Assembly (NCBI GenBank): GCA_040954595.2
Contig: CM082579.2
Coordinates: 10,416,001 to 10,480,000, forward strand
Direction of reading: 5' to 3'
DNA: 64,000 nt
Origin: Balanoglossus misakiensis
Lineage: Eukaryota > Hemichordata
Numbering within the stretch: the first letter of the stretch is position 1; the number at the start of each line of letters is the position of its first letter. The translations under genes were made by a program, and so were the position numbers. Below are positions 1 to 9,364 of this stretch, piece by piece. The notes under the pieces are model-generated. The model saw nothing but the letters and a program-made list of their open reading frames with translations, was not told the origin of the DNA and searched no databases.

Positions 1-57
1 TTGTTAGGCATGTTCCTAGGGGAATCCCAGGAAAGATGATGCAAAAAAATGTGAATT

Positions 58-738
58 TTGCATAAATGTGTTATTGGGAAATTTTTGCAACATGTACTTC
101 AATCAAACGAATCATTTAAGATTGATGGAGAGGTATTTGTTAATATCGTTCACGTGAAAATCACAAAGGGGGATAAGGACCGCGAAAAAAAAAGTGATGA
201 TGCAGAACGTTTTCAAAAATATAATAAGAGTATTATTCGTATTAGAAACAAAGATCATTTGTGTTGCGTGCGGGGAATTGTGACTGCCAAAGCATGTATT
301 GACAAACGCCCTGATCTCGTGTACATTAAAAAAAAGACGAACAATTCAGGAAGTTTTAGCGAGGCCACTCCACTCTGCCGCTTCTGTACCGCTAATGGCC
401 TGTGGAATACAGGAGGTGAGCCCAGTGGAATAAGGAGGAAGAGGCATTGTATCAGTACGAGACGAAGTTTGTGGACCTCCTACAAGATTATACTACAAGT
501 CTTTATATGTCAGATAGCCGATGAAAATTGTGAAGGCTGTAAACTCCAAGACCCGTCACAGATACACCAAGACTGTCTAATGTTCACTAATGCCGAGAAG
601 ATATATATGTACTTCGAAGTACGTCTAAAAAGAATGGACATATGTGAGCTGATACAGTCATTACGAAGGGAGACTGATGCAACTAACACCGAGCTCGTGA
701 CAGTTGTGTATGTCGTTTTTACAATTAATAGACTTTAA
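58..738 (+). pseudogene. Pb1 + Zq1: polymerase N-terminal fragment fused to zinc-motif module
   Basis: This is the longest open copy of module Pb, 226 codons. Residues ~10-110 hold a '...VLQSNESF' segment, then a basic stretch, then NKDHLCCVRGIVTAKA. I recall this kind of motif from the N-terminal region of protein-primed DNA polymerases of Polinton/Maverick and adintovirus-like elements and bidnaviruses. No exonuclease or polymerase motif follows. From ~residue 120 the frame passes into module Zq, with CEGCKLQDPSQIHQDC (CxxC-x9-HxC), a treble-clef-like metal site. The ATG start is arbitrary because homology to other copies begins upstream. The Pb/Zq junction differs from the 26-kb and 38-kb copies, so this is a fused relic and not an intact gene. 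Family assignment rests on motif memory. Confidence 0.5.
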
Positions 739-762
739 TTCCAAGAGAAACTGAATCAAACT

Positions 763-1160
763 GTGTTTGTGTGTATCCATGTACATCAACAGCCCTCCCA
801 TGGATCTCAGCCCAGCGAATTAACAGATCCAACTACACCCCCTCCAGCTAAACGTAGACGCCCCGATCAAGACAATCAGAATGTCGAATTATATCGGATA
901 TGCGAGGTAAATACGCGATTTATCAAAAAAATTAAAACAACGGCTAGCGATTACGTAGTGAATTTCTCTCCTGTAGAAAGTCGGAATTTAAGGGACGCGT
1001 TAAATGCGTTGTACCAACGTTTCGATTGGTTGATAGTGAGTTGACCAGTGATATTAAATCGAGTGATAAAATTCGGTTAATTCTGTGCACGCCGCAGTTA
1101 GAAAAACCTGTTAGTTTACTGTTTGTACGCGTTGCGATACCTTCTCTGACAGTAAAGGAA
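763..1160 (+). pseudogene. Pa1: polymerase N-terminal fragment a
   Basis: Starts in a proline/basic stretch (PPPAKRRRPDQDNQN), then reads FIKKIKTTASDYVVNF and a helical segment ending at an early TGA near 1042. The rest (SELTSDIKSSDKIRLILCT) continues in another frame from 1026. The pattern of a conserved 'FxP' strand, a paired helix and 'xDxIRLxxxxxxLxxPVxLPFxR' resembles the region just before the Pb-type segment in protein-primed PolB genes of Polinton-like elements. In this array Pa lies downstream of Pb, the reverse of the expected order. The end at ~1150 diverges into the RGQ-type basic repeat. Confidence 0.45.
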
Positions 1161-1285
1161 CTCCACAACCACCACGAGGGCAACGCTGTGAACCACCACG
1201 GGGGCAGTCCAACCAGCCACCGAGGAAAAGCGCGCAGAAGATGAAGGCCACTAAGGCAAAGAAACTAGAGCGGGGGGGGGTGAGA
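1156..1285 (+). repeat. Short PPRK/RGQ-coding repeat remnant
   Basis: A GC-rich stretch built on 'aaccaccacgaggg' and 'ccaaccagccaccgagg' units. The same units code for PPRKSxQRRxPxRGQSxQ-like basic repeats at 10120-10300 and in the 3' part of each W copy. It ends in a G-run directly before the foldback element. It shows that the W-tail unit has been pasted behind Pa here. Confidence 0.5.
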
Positions 1286-1290
1286 CTAAA

Positions 1291-2232
1291 ACGAAGGAAA
1301 CCGAAGGAAACTGAAGGACACTGTTTTTTCCATATTTTAGTGCGAAGGAAAAGGTTTTCTCTATGCTGGTTGCCGAAGGACTGGTTTAGCTTCGAATTAA
1401 ACGCCGAAGGAAAGCGAAGGACGCTGATTTATCCATATTTAAGTGCGAAGGAAAAGGTTTTCTCTATGCTGGTGGCCGAAGGATAGGTTTAGTTCGGTAA
1501 TTAATTATGCTGGTGGCCGAAGGACAGGTTTAGTTCGGTAATTAAAGCCGCAGGACAGGTTCAGCTCCGTAATTTTGGCCGAAGGAAAGCGAAGGACACT
1601 GATTTTTCCATATTTTAGTGCGAAGGACACGGTTTTCTGTATGCTAGAGGCCGAAGGACAGGTTTAGCTCAGTAATTAAAGCCAAAGGACGGGTGTAGCT
1701 CCGTAATTTTTGCCGAAGGAAACCGAAGGACGCTGATTTATCCGTATTTTAGTGCGAAGGACGTGGTTTTCTGTATGCTGGTGGCCGAAGGACAGGTGTA
1801 GCTCCGTAATTTTTGCCGAAGGAAACCGAAGGACGCTGATTTATCCGTATTTTAGTGCGAAGGACGTGGTTTTCTGTATGCTGGTGGCCGAAGGACAGGT
1901 GTAGCTCCGTAATTTTTGCCGAAGGAAACCGAAGGACGCTGATTTATCCGTATTTTAGTGCGAAGGACGTGGTTTTCTGTATGCTGGTGGCCGAAGGACA
2001 GGTGTAGCTCAGTAATTTAGGGCGAAGGAAACCGAAGGACGCTGATTTATCCCTATTTTCGGCCGAAGGACGAGGTTTTCTGTATGCTAGAGGCCGAAGG
2101 ACAGGTGTAGCTCAATAATTTAGGGCGAAGGAAAGCGAAGGACAGTCATATTTCCATTTTTTAGGGCGAAGGAAAAGGAAGGACAGTCATATTTCCATAT
2201 TTTAGGGCGAAGGACACGATTCTCTCACGATT
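1291..2232 (+). repeat. Left arm of foldback: ~103-bp tandem repeats
   Basis: Units run 'gccgaaggacaggt..agctccgtaatttt..gccgaaggaaaccgaaggacgctgatttatcc..tattttagtgcgaaggac'. The landmark CTGTATGCTGGTGGCC recurs at 1771, 1874 and 1977, a 103-bp period with almost no change. Outer units are more diverged. CCGAAGGA-type octamers occur throughout. Open frames here are by-products of the repeat. Confidence 0.85.
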
Positions 2233-3280
2233 ATCAGAGACTTGGCGTCAGCATGGAGGTACTAGAGAGAAGGAGCGAGGACGCTATTGTTTCCTATGAA
2301 CCCCATGTGCGTTTTAATCTGTTTGCAGATAACATTAGGCTCTCAACCTTTTATCACCTGATAGGCGTTCATTAAAGCTGTGCGCTTGCGTAGATAAACA
2401 AATCATAGCTGGCGTTGCGTCTCTAAGCATAAACAACCGGACCAAACTGCTGTGCCGAACGTCTCTACACTGACAATTACAATGGCGAATATCGGGCACT
2501 TCTCACCATTTCACACTAACAAGACAGCTTGCATCGGGAAGATTGGTTTTCAAATAAAACTTATGAACTTGTTGTTTTTTGCTGAACATTGCTACAAACT
2601 CAAAATATTCATTTCAAAATCATACTTTTTGGTTGTACAAACAAGAGAAATAACGCTACAAGTCTTCCAAGACGTCCGCTTGACACGCTTCCGGTAGTGG
2701 TGACGCGCAAACTGTGACCCCTGGATGTTTTAAAAGTCACCGCGCATATGTAGTACCCTCGTCCGCGATGTGCGCATAACGTTTTTAATATCATAGAAAT
2801 ATTACCCCGTAGATCTTGCAAACCTAACTGTAAAATCGACGGCAACACACAGTGGGTTCAAAGGACGCTATCGACACAGAAACACAAAGACTTAAGAAGC
2901 TTATCACACTTCAGAAGAAAGGGATTTAATCCGCTTAAATCCGTCCTCGCTCCTTCTCTCTAGTACCTCCATGGCGTCAGCTAGTACACGTCTGACCAGA
3001 GTTACTGATATCAATGTCGAGATCTTAAGTAGAGTGTCATGTTTACACGAAACAAATCTAAACAAACATACCTCATAGAAATGCTATCACTAATTCTACG
3101 TAACAATACTTTCGAATTAAACAACAAATTCTACAAGCAAACATGCAGTTGTACCGTGGGCTCAAATGCTTCACCGGGAATAGCCGACATTACGTTCCAT
3201 GAACTGGAAATGAAAAACAACTGACAAAAAACGATCTCAACACAAGATCACACTATTGATATCCTAGTTCCGAGATACAG
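2233..3280. other. Centre of foldback with nested inverted repeat, no gene seen
   Basis: No convincing coding sequence. A second, inner inverted repeat is visible: CATGGAGGTACTAGAGAGAA near 2252-2282 pairs with its complement (TCTCTAGTACCTCCATGG) near 2942-2974. The core element therefore has its own ~30-bp inverted ends inside the repeat arms. Confidence 0.55.
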
Positions 3281-4584
3281 AGAGATGGATACTAATGTCC
3301 TTCTCCCTAAAATATGGAGAATCACTGTCCTTCGCTTTCCTGAGTTAGGTGCGGAATTGTGTCTTATTGAAGGGGCATTTCTAAACTACATGTATTGTCT
3401 AAGGAGGCTAATTTAGCTAATAATGATAAACACGGCTTTTTTCAAGATAATTATCACTTTCTAAATATCGTTCTAAACTTTCTAAACTAGCAGCAGTTTA
3501 GAAAGTTGGACTACTTGGGCGTTTACAAATGTACGGCGTACACTTTGGAAGTAGGCTTGGAATGAAGAGAGAGACGGGATGGCCAGTACTTCGATGGGAA
3601 GTCAAATGTGATCTTTGTTTTATTTTAACAGTATATATAGTCGAAGTTCTAACTCTGACATTTTACAACACCTCATAATGGTAGAACAATGGTGTTAAGA
3701 CATTGATTAACCTGAGACTTCAGTCGTTGCACAGAACAATGGTGTCATACAAACGAAGCCCATATCTCAATAAACTGAGAGGAGTTTTGAGATAAGGCTT
3801 GATTTGGGCAATAAACGATTCCCAACATTCTCCCGTCCGCAAATATTGAAATTGAAATGCACCAATTGAAATCATACATGAAAATTCCGCAAATATTGGA
3901 ATGGAAATACAGCACTTATATCGTCGGCAGAAAATTTTAGTCGGGGGGGGGGGGGCTTTCTAAACTGTGGCTAATTTATAAATTTAGAACGATATTTAGA
4001 AAGCGATAATTATCGTAGTGATAATTATCCTTAAAACTTAGATAGTTTAGAACTATTTAGCTACAGCTAATTTAGCTTTCTACACTTGTAGCTAAACTTT
4101 CTAAAAACGATAAAACGCAATTCCGCACCTTACTGGCTTCCCTTCGCCCTAAAATATGGAGATATGAGCGTCCTTCGCTTTCCTTCGGCCAAAATTACGG
4201 AGCTACACCCGTCCTTAAGCTTTAATTACCGAACTAAACCAGTCCTTCGGCCCCCAGCATAGAGAAAACCACGTCCTTCGCACTAAAATACGGATAAATC
4301 AGCGTCCTTCGCTTTCCTTCGGCCAAAATTACGGAGCTACACCCGTCCTTCGGCGTTTAATTCGAAGCTAAACCAGTCCTTCGGCCTCTAGCATAGAGAA
4401 AACCGTGTCCTTCGCACTAAAATATGGAAAAATCAGCGTCCTTCGCTTTCCTTCGGCCAAAATTACGGAGCTACACCCGTCCTTCGGCCTCTAGCATACA
4501 GAAAACCGTGTCCTTCGCACTAAAATATGGAAAAATCAGTGTCCTTCGGTTTCCTTCGGTTTCCTTCGGTTTCCTTCGTTTTAG
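3281..4584 (-). repeat. Right arm of foldback, inverted repeats split by a nested MITE
   Basis: The same ~100-bp unit as the left arm in opposite orientation (gtccttcgctttccttcggccaaaattacgg...). It is clear from 4135 to 4584, with a small stub at 3293-3345. The two parts are separated by the 3348-4129 insertion, which also accounts for much of the length difference between the arms. Confidence 0.8.
3348..4129. mobile_element. Nested MITE, PIF/Harbinger-like (TTA target duplication)
   Basis: Termini are inverted: GGTGCGGAATTGTG at 3348 and CGCAATTCCGCACC ending at 4129. TTA flanks it on both sides (3345-3347, 4130-4132). A longer sub-terminal inverted repeat of 'ctttctaaatatcgttctaa' type (about 3411-3500 against 3950-4080) makes it strongly palindromic. 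It has no ORF and includes a G-run near 3944. A 3-bp TTA duplication is typical of the PIF/Harbinger superfamily. Superfamily placement is inference from the TSD and lack of coding. Confidence 0.7.
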
Positions 4585-4587
4585 GTT

Positions 4588-5104
4588 ATGCTGAGCGGGG
4601 TGAGGAATCTCGTCTGGAGGGGACTGTACAGCGTGACGGGAAGACTGTTACACGGCAGAACGATGGCAGTAGCTCCGAAATTCTCATCTGTGGCGACTCA
4701 AACATCCGATGGGGAGTTCAAAGAGAATGTCGTGCAAAGTGATCCATTCTGGTTAGAAGACGAAAATTTCACGGAAGATGAAGAGATAGAATTAGCCAGA
4801 CTAGCACGTAGAGCGGAAGAATATCTGCAGTTGGAGAAGAAATTCCAAACGAAACTTTTCTATACCCGGCGTACTATATTATTCAGTATTGGTGAGGGAG
4901 GACTGTGAAGGGTGTGAAATTGATGATCCTTCGCAAATTTCATCATGACTGTATGATGACAGTCCTTTCGAAAATTGGTTGACAAGTACTTGGACATGCT
5001 ATGGAGAGACTGGATCTACCGACACTATAAATGTCCGAGATGACGACAGAAACAGGGATGGAGAATGGACAATTAATGGACGTATTAATGCATTCATGCT
5101 ACAC
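4588..5104 (+). pseudogene. Zy1: acidic helix module with CEGC zinc motif
   Basis: Open from 4588 to 4908: a Ser/Thr-rich start (FSSVATQTSDGEF), an acidic segment (ENFTEDEEIELARLA) and a heptad-like helix ending KKFQTKLFY. A frame change at the G-run after GTGAGG separates this from CEGCEIDDPSQ and a following His/Cys, the same CxxC-x9-HxC layout as Zq. The sequence ATTG|GTGAGG before the G-run is also a good 5' splice site, so the finger might be a separate exon. Unrecognised function. The first 40 bases follow the foldback insertion directly. Confidence 0.4.
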
Positions 5105-5345
5105 GCTATTATTCAGTATTGGTGAGGGGGGGGGGGGGACTGTGAAGGGTGTGAAATTGATGATCCTTCGCAATTTCATCATGACTGTATGATGACAGCC
5201 TTTACGAAAATTGGTTGACAAGTGCTTAGACATGCTTTGGAGAGACTGGATCTTCCGACACTATAAATGTCCGAGATGATGACGGAAACAGGGATAGAGA
5301 ATGGACAATTACTGGACGTATTAATGCATTCATGCTACACGCTAT
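4872..5345 (+). repeat. 230-bp tandem duplication of the Zy zinc-motif segment
   Basis: ATTCAGTATT recurs at 4881 and 5111, and the following ~230 bases (CEGC segment plus downstream 'ccgagatgacgacagaaacaggg') are repeated with small changes. The first copy has 'gtgagggagg', the second a G13 run. Found only in this Zy copy, so it post-dates the spread of the module. Confidence 0.8.
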
Positions 5346-5575
5346 TTGGAAGTACAGAAGAAGACATAAAGGAACAAGGAAATAGTTTATAGAAGTTCGT
5401 TAAACATTACGAAGAATAGAAAGAGATTGAAAGTTCCCATCCACGTTGATTATCCGAGGCCAGCTGATGTTCTATTATGCCGTTTGGTACCGTAGAAGAA
5501 GTAACCTCATTATTAAAGTTACAGGGGTCTACATCTCTCCAGAATTACAACTTCTAGTTGTGTGTAAAGTCTGAA
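5346..5575 (+). pseudogene. Zy downstream chain with MPFGTVEEV peptide
   Basis: After the second zinc segment comes 'ggaacaaggaaatag..' and then a short open frame from ATG 5477 (MPFGTVEEVTSLLKLQ...). In the copies at 15175 and 31447 this peptide is 46 residues and ends in TRRELPDVTR. Here a 1-base loss after 'gggtctac' truncates it. Helical and unrecognised, it may be an exon of the same gene as Zy. Confidence 0.3.
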
Positions 5576-5892
5576 TTGTATCGGATACGCGAGGTAAATA
5601 AGCGATTTATCAAAAAAATTAAAAACAACGGCTAGCGATTACGTAGTGAATTTCACTCCTGCAAAAAGTCGGAATTTGCAGGATGCATTTAAATGCGCTG
5701 TACCAACGTTTCGATTGGTTGATAAGTGAGTTGACCAGTGATATGAAATCGAGTGATAAAATTCGGCTAATTGTGTGCACGCTGCGGCTAGAAAGACCTG
5801 TTAATTTACCGTTTGTACGCATGGCGATACCTTCTCTGACAGTAAAGGAATTTCACAAGTATTTAAAGTGTTTGCTATCAGTGGGGCCATAA
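5576..5892 (+). pseudogene. Pa2: polymerase N-terminal fragment a
   Basis: Lacks the PPPAKRRR start seen in Pa1 and begins at 'gaattgtatcggatacgcgag'. Frameshifted at 'aaaaaaattaaaaacaacgg' and at the 'ttaaatgc' site. The last part (5683-5892) is open: a paired helix, SDKIRLIVCT, RPVNLPFVRMAIPSLTVKEF, ending KCLLSVGP-stop. It is followed by an intron-like stretch ending TTTTTATCATTACAG before S1. Confidence 0.45.
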
Positions 5893-6000
5893 GACTAATA
5901 AGACATAAAGGCAAAGAGGTTTGGTGAAACCCCAATGTGACATGCATGATTTCAGCAGTGAAACATTGTTCGGAATTTTTATCATTACAGTGCTCGTCAA
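5893..6000 (+). other. Intron-like spacer between Pa and S
   Basis: About 105 bases ending in a pyrimidine-containing acceptor (ttatcattacag|tgctcgtcaaatg). The same acceptor precedes S2, S4 and S8. In S3 and S6 the sequence upstream of the same point is instead open and coding-like (GEMFEIRKVQ|C). This suggests that S begins at an exon boundary. Confidence 0.35.
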
Positions 6001-6483
6001 ATGAGAGAGCAAGAGATGCGCTATGCGGCCCTAGCTTCTCCCGATGAAAGAAGGGTCAGACAGGAAAGAGACCTGGGCCACAAGTTGCTGGCAGGTGCTG
6101 TACCATTCATGCCAGGGGTGCTTCAGGCTCAAGCTGGAGGACAGACAGTTCAGCCACCCGTTCACGTTGTGCTACCATTGCCGGAAAGACAGGCCCCTAG
6201 ACCTGTGCCTATAATGGCTCCCGATCCATATCCATTCGATCAACGGGAAGAGCCTGTGCCAGCAGAAGACCCTGCTGATGCTGCGGACGCAAGGGACATC
6301 CCCTTGCCGGAAGAACTCCTTCCAGATAGGCAGCAACCACGACAGGGAAGAGTGCGGTTATATCAACTCGTCCGTGAAGCCCACGAATTATACATTAATT
6401 TTTTAAGGAATGACCTTCCAGATACAATTGCCAACATCAACAGCACGTTAGAGAGATTGAACGATCATTTAGATGGACTTTGA
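6001..6483 (+). CDS. S1: proline-rich protein with C-terminal helix (best copy)
   Basis: A 160-residue ORF, the only S copy open from ATG to stop. Order: charged N-terminal helix (SPDERRVRQERD, res. ~13-25), small hydrophobic patch (AGAVPFMPG), proline-rich middle (res. ~45-105, e.g. PPLPERQAPRPVP-type runs and APDPYPFDQREEPVP), and a C-terminal amphipathic helix (YQLVREAHELYINFL...TLERLNDHLDGL). No known domain, signal peptide or membrane segment. The frame may really continue from an upstream exon ending at the AG at 5990, so the ATG is only the first available. All seven other copies carry frameshifts, commonly an extra T in 'gagcaagtagatg'. Function unknown. PPxY/PxxP-like runs suggest a scaffolding or structural role, which is a guess. 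Confidence 0.5.
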   Translation: MREQEMRYAALASPDERRVRQERDLGHKLLAGAVPFMPGVLQAQAGGQTVQPPVHVVLPLPERQAPRPVPIMAPDPYPFDQREEPVPAEDPADAADARDIPLPEELLPDRQQPRQGRVRLYQLVREAHELYINFLRNDLPDTIANINSTLERLNDHLDGL

Positions 6484-7439
6484 ACATTTTTTTTTACTAA
6501 TCTAAGTATTTTATTCATTTTTGGTAGAATACTACTACTAGTTTTTTATTATACTCATTATTATTATTATTAAAGTAATTTAGTTTTGACGAAGATGTTG
6601 TGATGAGGAGGAGCACGTTGTCCATAACATTCATATAATGTTTTCATAAAGAGATCAGGAACTATGTGCAGCTTCGTGAAAGAAGTACAATTAAAAAGAA
6701 ATCACACCTGTAGAGCAATTAATGAGGTTTCCCAAAGCAATGCATTGCTATTTAAGATTTATTTGGCTTTGGATTTATTGACTTGACTTTAACGACTGAG
6801 TTGTTTTAGAAGATGTTTTGCATTTGCCGTGACACTACCTATTATTGATGGCTACAGTACAGAAACAAAGAAAACGCAAACGCTGCTGCTGAGGCATCAT
6901 ATGCAAGTGATGGCCGATAAAGTTAAATCGGCACTGAGACAATATCATCAGCCATATTATGTTGACTCTGATTTGTCAGACTAGTGTCAGTATGATTCCT
7001 GTACTGCCTTTATTTGCTCTCCAATCCACACTTCAACATTTCTCCATTTGTTCACTTCCTTTGAAAAGTGCTTATATTCCAGCACATATTCATTGCCTCT
7101 TTTTACACTGTAATATTGACATTCTTTTACTTCATTTGACATTTTTTACTGTTTTCTTTTCCGATTTAGACAATTGGCGAGCGCTCACTTCATTCATTTT
7201 GCCATTTTCTTCACTGCTTTTTTTATTACAGTTGAACACATTTTTAGTGACACATTTTTTGATTTCACATTTTTTTAATAATTTGTTCAGTTTGACATTT
7301 TGTTTCTTGCCTTTTTTTTGATGTGACAATGACATTCTTCTACTTGATTTGACATTTTTTTACTGTTTTTTTTCCTTGATTACACAATTTTTGACTGCTT
7401 CATTTAATTAGACATTTTCTTCACTGATTTTTCTATTTC
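6484..7439. other. T-rich non-coding stretch (T1)
   Basis: Follows S and holds an ATT-triplet run, then from ~6950 a degenerate repeat of 'ttgacattttttactg'-like units. A minus-strand Lys-rich open frame and a plus-strand Leu/Phe-rich one are composition artefacts. It ends at a deletion junction 'tatttcagttt|ttgagagtttatc' that removes the 3' kilobase of the LINE, shared by copies 1, 4 and 5. Confidence 0.6.
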
Positions 7440-8484
7440 AGTTTTTGAGAGTTTATCACTAGCCTGTACTGAGTGCCTCTGAATGAGATGAGTATACTGG
7501 TACAACACCTTACAAGTTAATTTGTGGACCGGAGATTTAGAGACGCCAAGTGTGACATCATAGTCATTACTTGCAGAGTGAGCTGCATAAAAAACTCCTG
7601 AATTTGGAGGACCAGATAAGGGTACGGTTCCCTGCACGGGAAGCATTGTGTTTCACCGCATACCAGGCATTCAGTACATTTACATAAAATTCAGGGAGTA
7701 CAGATAAAAGAAAATCAGGAACCCTTTGCCAAATTGAGTGTTGATGCAATAAATTTGTGGTATTATCTAAAAGCAAATATGACCAGGGCAAAACAGCCCA
7801 TGTCTCGTCTTTACACAGTATTATTCTTTTAACCCAAAGAGCCATCATTGCTTCCACTTGGCATTTCACATTAATATGATTAACTCCTCCTAGCTTGTAG
7901 TCACTTTCAAGAGTTTTGTTCGAAATTCTCCTTTTACGTTTTACAAAACTGTCAACGAGACGTTGTACTTTACAGAGTATATCATTGGGAATGCCAATTA
8001 CTGATGATAAATACATGTACATAATTTTTGAAACAGCAAAAGCTTGGTAATGAGAACACGGCCATAAATCGTGAGTTGCCGTCTTCCCCACATTTCCAAA
8101 ACTTCACCTAATGATTTTAACTTATCATCCCAGTTTAACTGCTTACACAGAGCATCATCATACCCAAAATATACTCCAAGAGTTTTTACAGGATTGTCAG
8201 ACCAACTTATATCACCCACTTTATCGTTACATTTTCTTAAATTACCAAGTTTAAAAGCCTGCGTTTTCTTTTTATTTAACCTTAGCCCACTGCATCCCTG
8301 AAACTTTGAGAACAGACACAACAGAAGACAAATCTTCAACGAATACTATTGTATCATCTGCAAGTAAAGATATCTTTGCTTCTTTGGCATGACCATTACC
8401 AGCAGGCAGACGAAACTTACTTAACTTGTTACTGCTTTCATTATTTACTTGATATTTTTTAGTGCTTCCATTATTAATTGACAT
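7440..8484 (-). pseudogene. L1: antisense LINE (L1/Tx1-type) reverse transcriptase fragment
   Basis: Read on the minus strand from 8484: SKFRLPAGNG..KISLLADDTIVF, containing the A-D-D catalytic core of reverse transcriptase motif C. A frame break follows, then FSKFQGCSGLRLNKKKTQAF, SWSDNPVKTLGVYFG and the thumb-like region GRRQLTIYGRVLITK. This order is typical of L1/Tx1 ORF2. The 5' end is truncated inside the RT. The 3' end is cut by the deletion at 7440. A second break near 8045 ('gcaaaagcttgg', loss of 'agact') disrupts the continuation. Not functional. Confidence 0.8.
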
Positions 8485-8838
8485 TTCTTATTTCTCATTT
8501 TTTTTAAACAATTGAACTTTATTCATTTATATACAACACAGCTCATTTTCATTGTTATATTTATTATTTTACATACAGCCTTCATAGTGAGAATTCTTCA
8601 CTAAGGTGGAGTGAAGGTTGGACCCATGTTTGAATCTATTGGCTGTTGTTTTGTAATCACGTGTCTGTCAATCTATGATGTCATAATTAGAATATGCAAA
8701 TAGGAAGTCCAGTCACTGTACTTAATGTGATCGACAGATCAAGTCTTCATCATTGTGAGTGACAGCGCCTACGTGACAACATCGCAGCAGTTGAAGTTTA
8801 GCCGCTCCAAAAGTCTACGCACAGCACATCACCCTGAC
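8485..8838 (+). promoter_or_regulatory. V1: conserved non-coding block with E-box, CRE-like and octamer sites
   Basis: Lies between the LINE 5' end and the W start codon. It holds CACGTG (8658-8663), TGATGTCAT (8676-8684, CRE/ATF-like) and ATGCAAAT (8694-8701, POU octamer) within 45 bases, then GC-richer sequence up to the ATG at 8839. The cluster is kept in almost all of the seven copies. Composition and position suggest the promoter or 5' UTR of W. No TATA box is evident. Activity is inferred only. Confidence 0.35.
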
Positions 8839-9364
8839 ATGGCAAGAAGAGGTGGAGGCAGACCGGAAACGGCTTTTGCTTCCACCACGAGTTCTCACTT
8901 ACGGCATCGGGTTGGCCAAAGTCTCGCTCCCTGAAAAGGAGAGGTTGACTTGATACGCCAATATCAACTGTCTACTCGGAGACTGGCCACTAGCAATGGG
9001 TGGAAGACACATGCCGTGAAGTTGATGTGGTTTTCTACGTGGAATGGTTCTACAAGCATCTCCTCCATCGGGATCCGCACAAGAACAGGATCCCGCAACG
9101 GAATCTCCGTCCAAGCAGCACCGTCACGTCTAGACCCTGCCGTGATATCCGCTTGCAGACACGGCCAGATCGTGCGACCGTCAAACATCTACTGAAAAAG
9201 TCGGGGGAGACGGTCGTCGTGGAAGATACCATGCAAGGCAGGGACCCAGTCACCTCCATCGCATCAACATCCAGGGCATCCTCAGCCCGAAGAACATCCT
9301 CTACACGACCATCATCTTCTACAGTGGCGGCGTCCCGCAAATTATATTCTACCGTGGCTGCCCA
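8839..9364 (+). pseudogene. W1: Arg/Ser/Thr-rich ORF
   Basis: ATG 8839 opens MARRGGGRPETAFASTTSSH, but TGA at 8932 stops it at residue 32. The same frame reopens at once (KGEVDLIRQYQL..). A T4 rather than T5 run near 9030 then moves the rest (VEWFYKHLLHRDPHKNR...LLKKSGETVVVED) to the frame open at 9000-9437. The tail is Ser/Thr/Arg-rich low complexity. No domain recognised. The other copies show the same TGA. Confidence 0.4.

Larger units (their letters stand above)
1286..4584. mobile_element. Foldback-type transposable element with long repetitive inverted arms
   Basis: The outer ends are inverted copies: CTAAAACGAAGGAAACCGAA at 1286 and its complement ending ...CCTTCGTTTTAG at 4584. Behind each end runs a long array of GAAGGA/TCCTTC-rich tandem repeats, in + orientation on the left (to ~2232) and inverted on the right (from ~3281). 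The centre has no transposase ORF. Both flanks carry a GAGCGGGG..TGAG string (1268-1284 and 4593-4604). Related copies at 10270 and 25360 read through this point without the insert. Long inverted arms made of short tandem repeats are the hallmark of Foldback elements (Drosophila FB, sea-urchin TU). Because the G-run differs, I cannot fix the exact target duplication. Confidence 0.75.

Noticed and set aside
1241-1486. ORF in the GAAGGA repeats
   Set aside because: The frame follows the foldback arm repeat and stops vary unit by unit.
7132-7335. Lys/Asn-rich minus-strand ORF, repeated at 21930 and 28005
   Set aside because: Lies in the T-rich block; composition alone explains it, and the T6 copy breaks it by small indels.
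8071-8301. Plus-strand 76-codon frame present in six LINE copies
   Set aside because: Exact shadow of the reverse transcriptase frame on the other strand; persistence reflects recent duplication.
8932-8934. TGA of W as a selenocysteine codon
   Set aside because: No selenoprotein context and no SECIS-like element that I can see downstream; listed only as an unexplained conserved stop.
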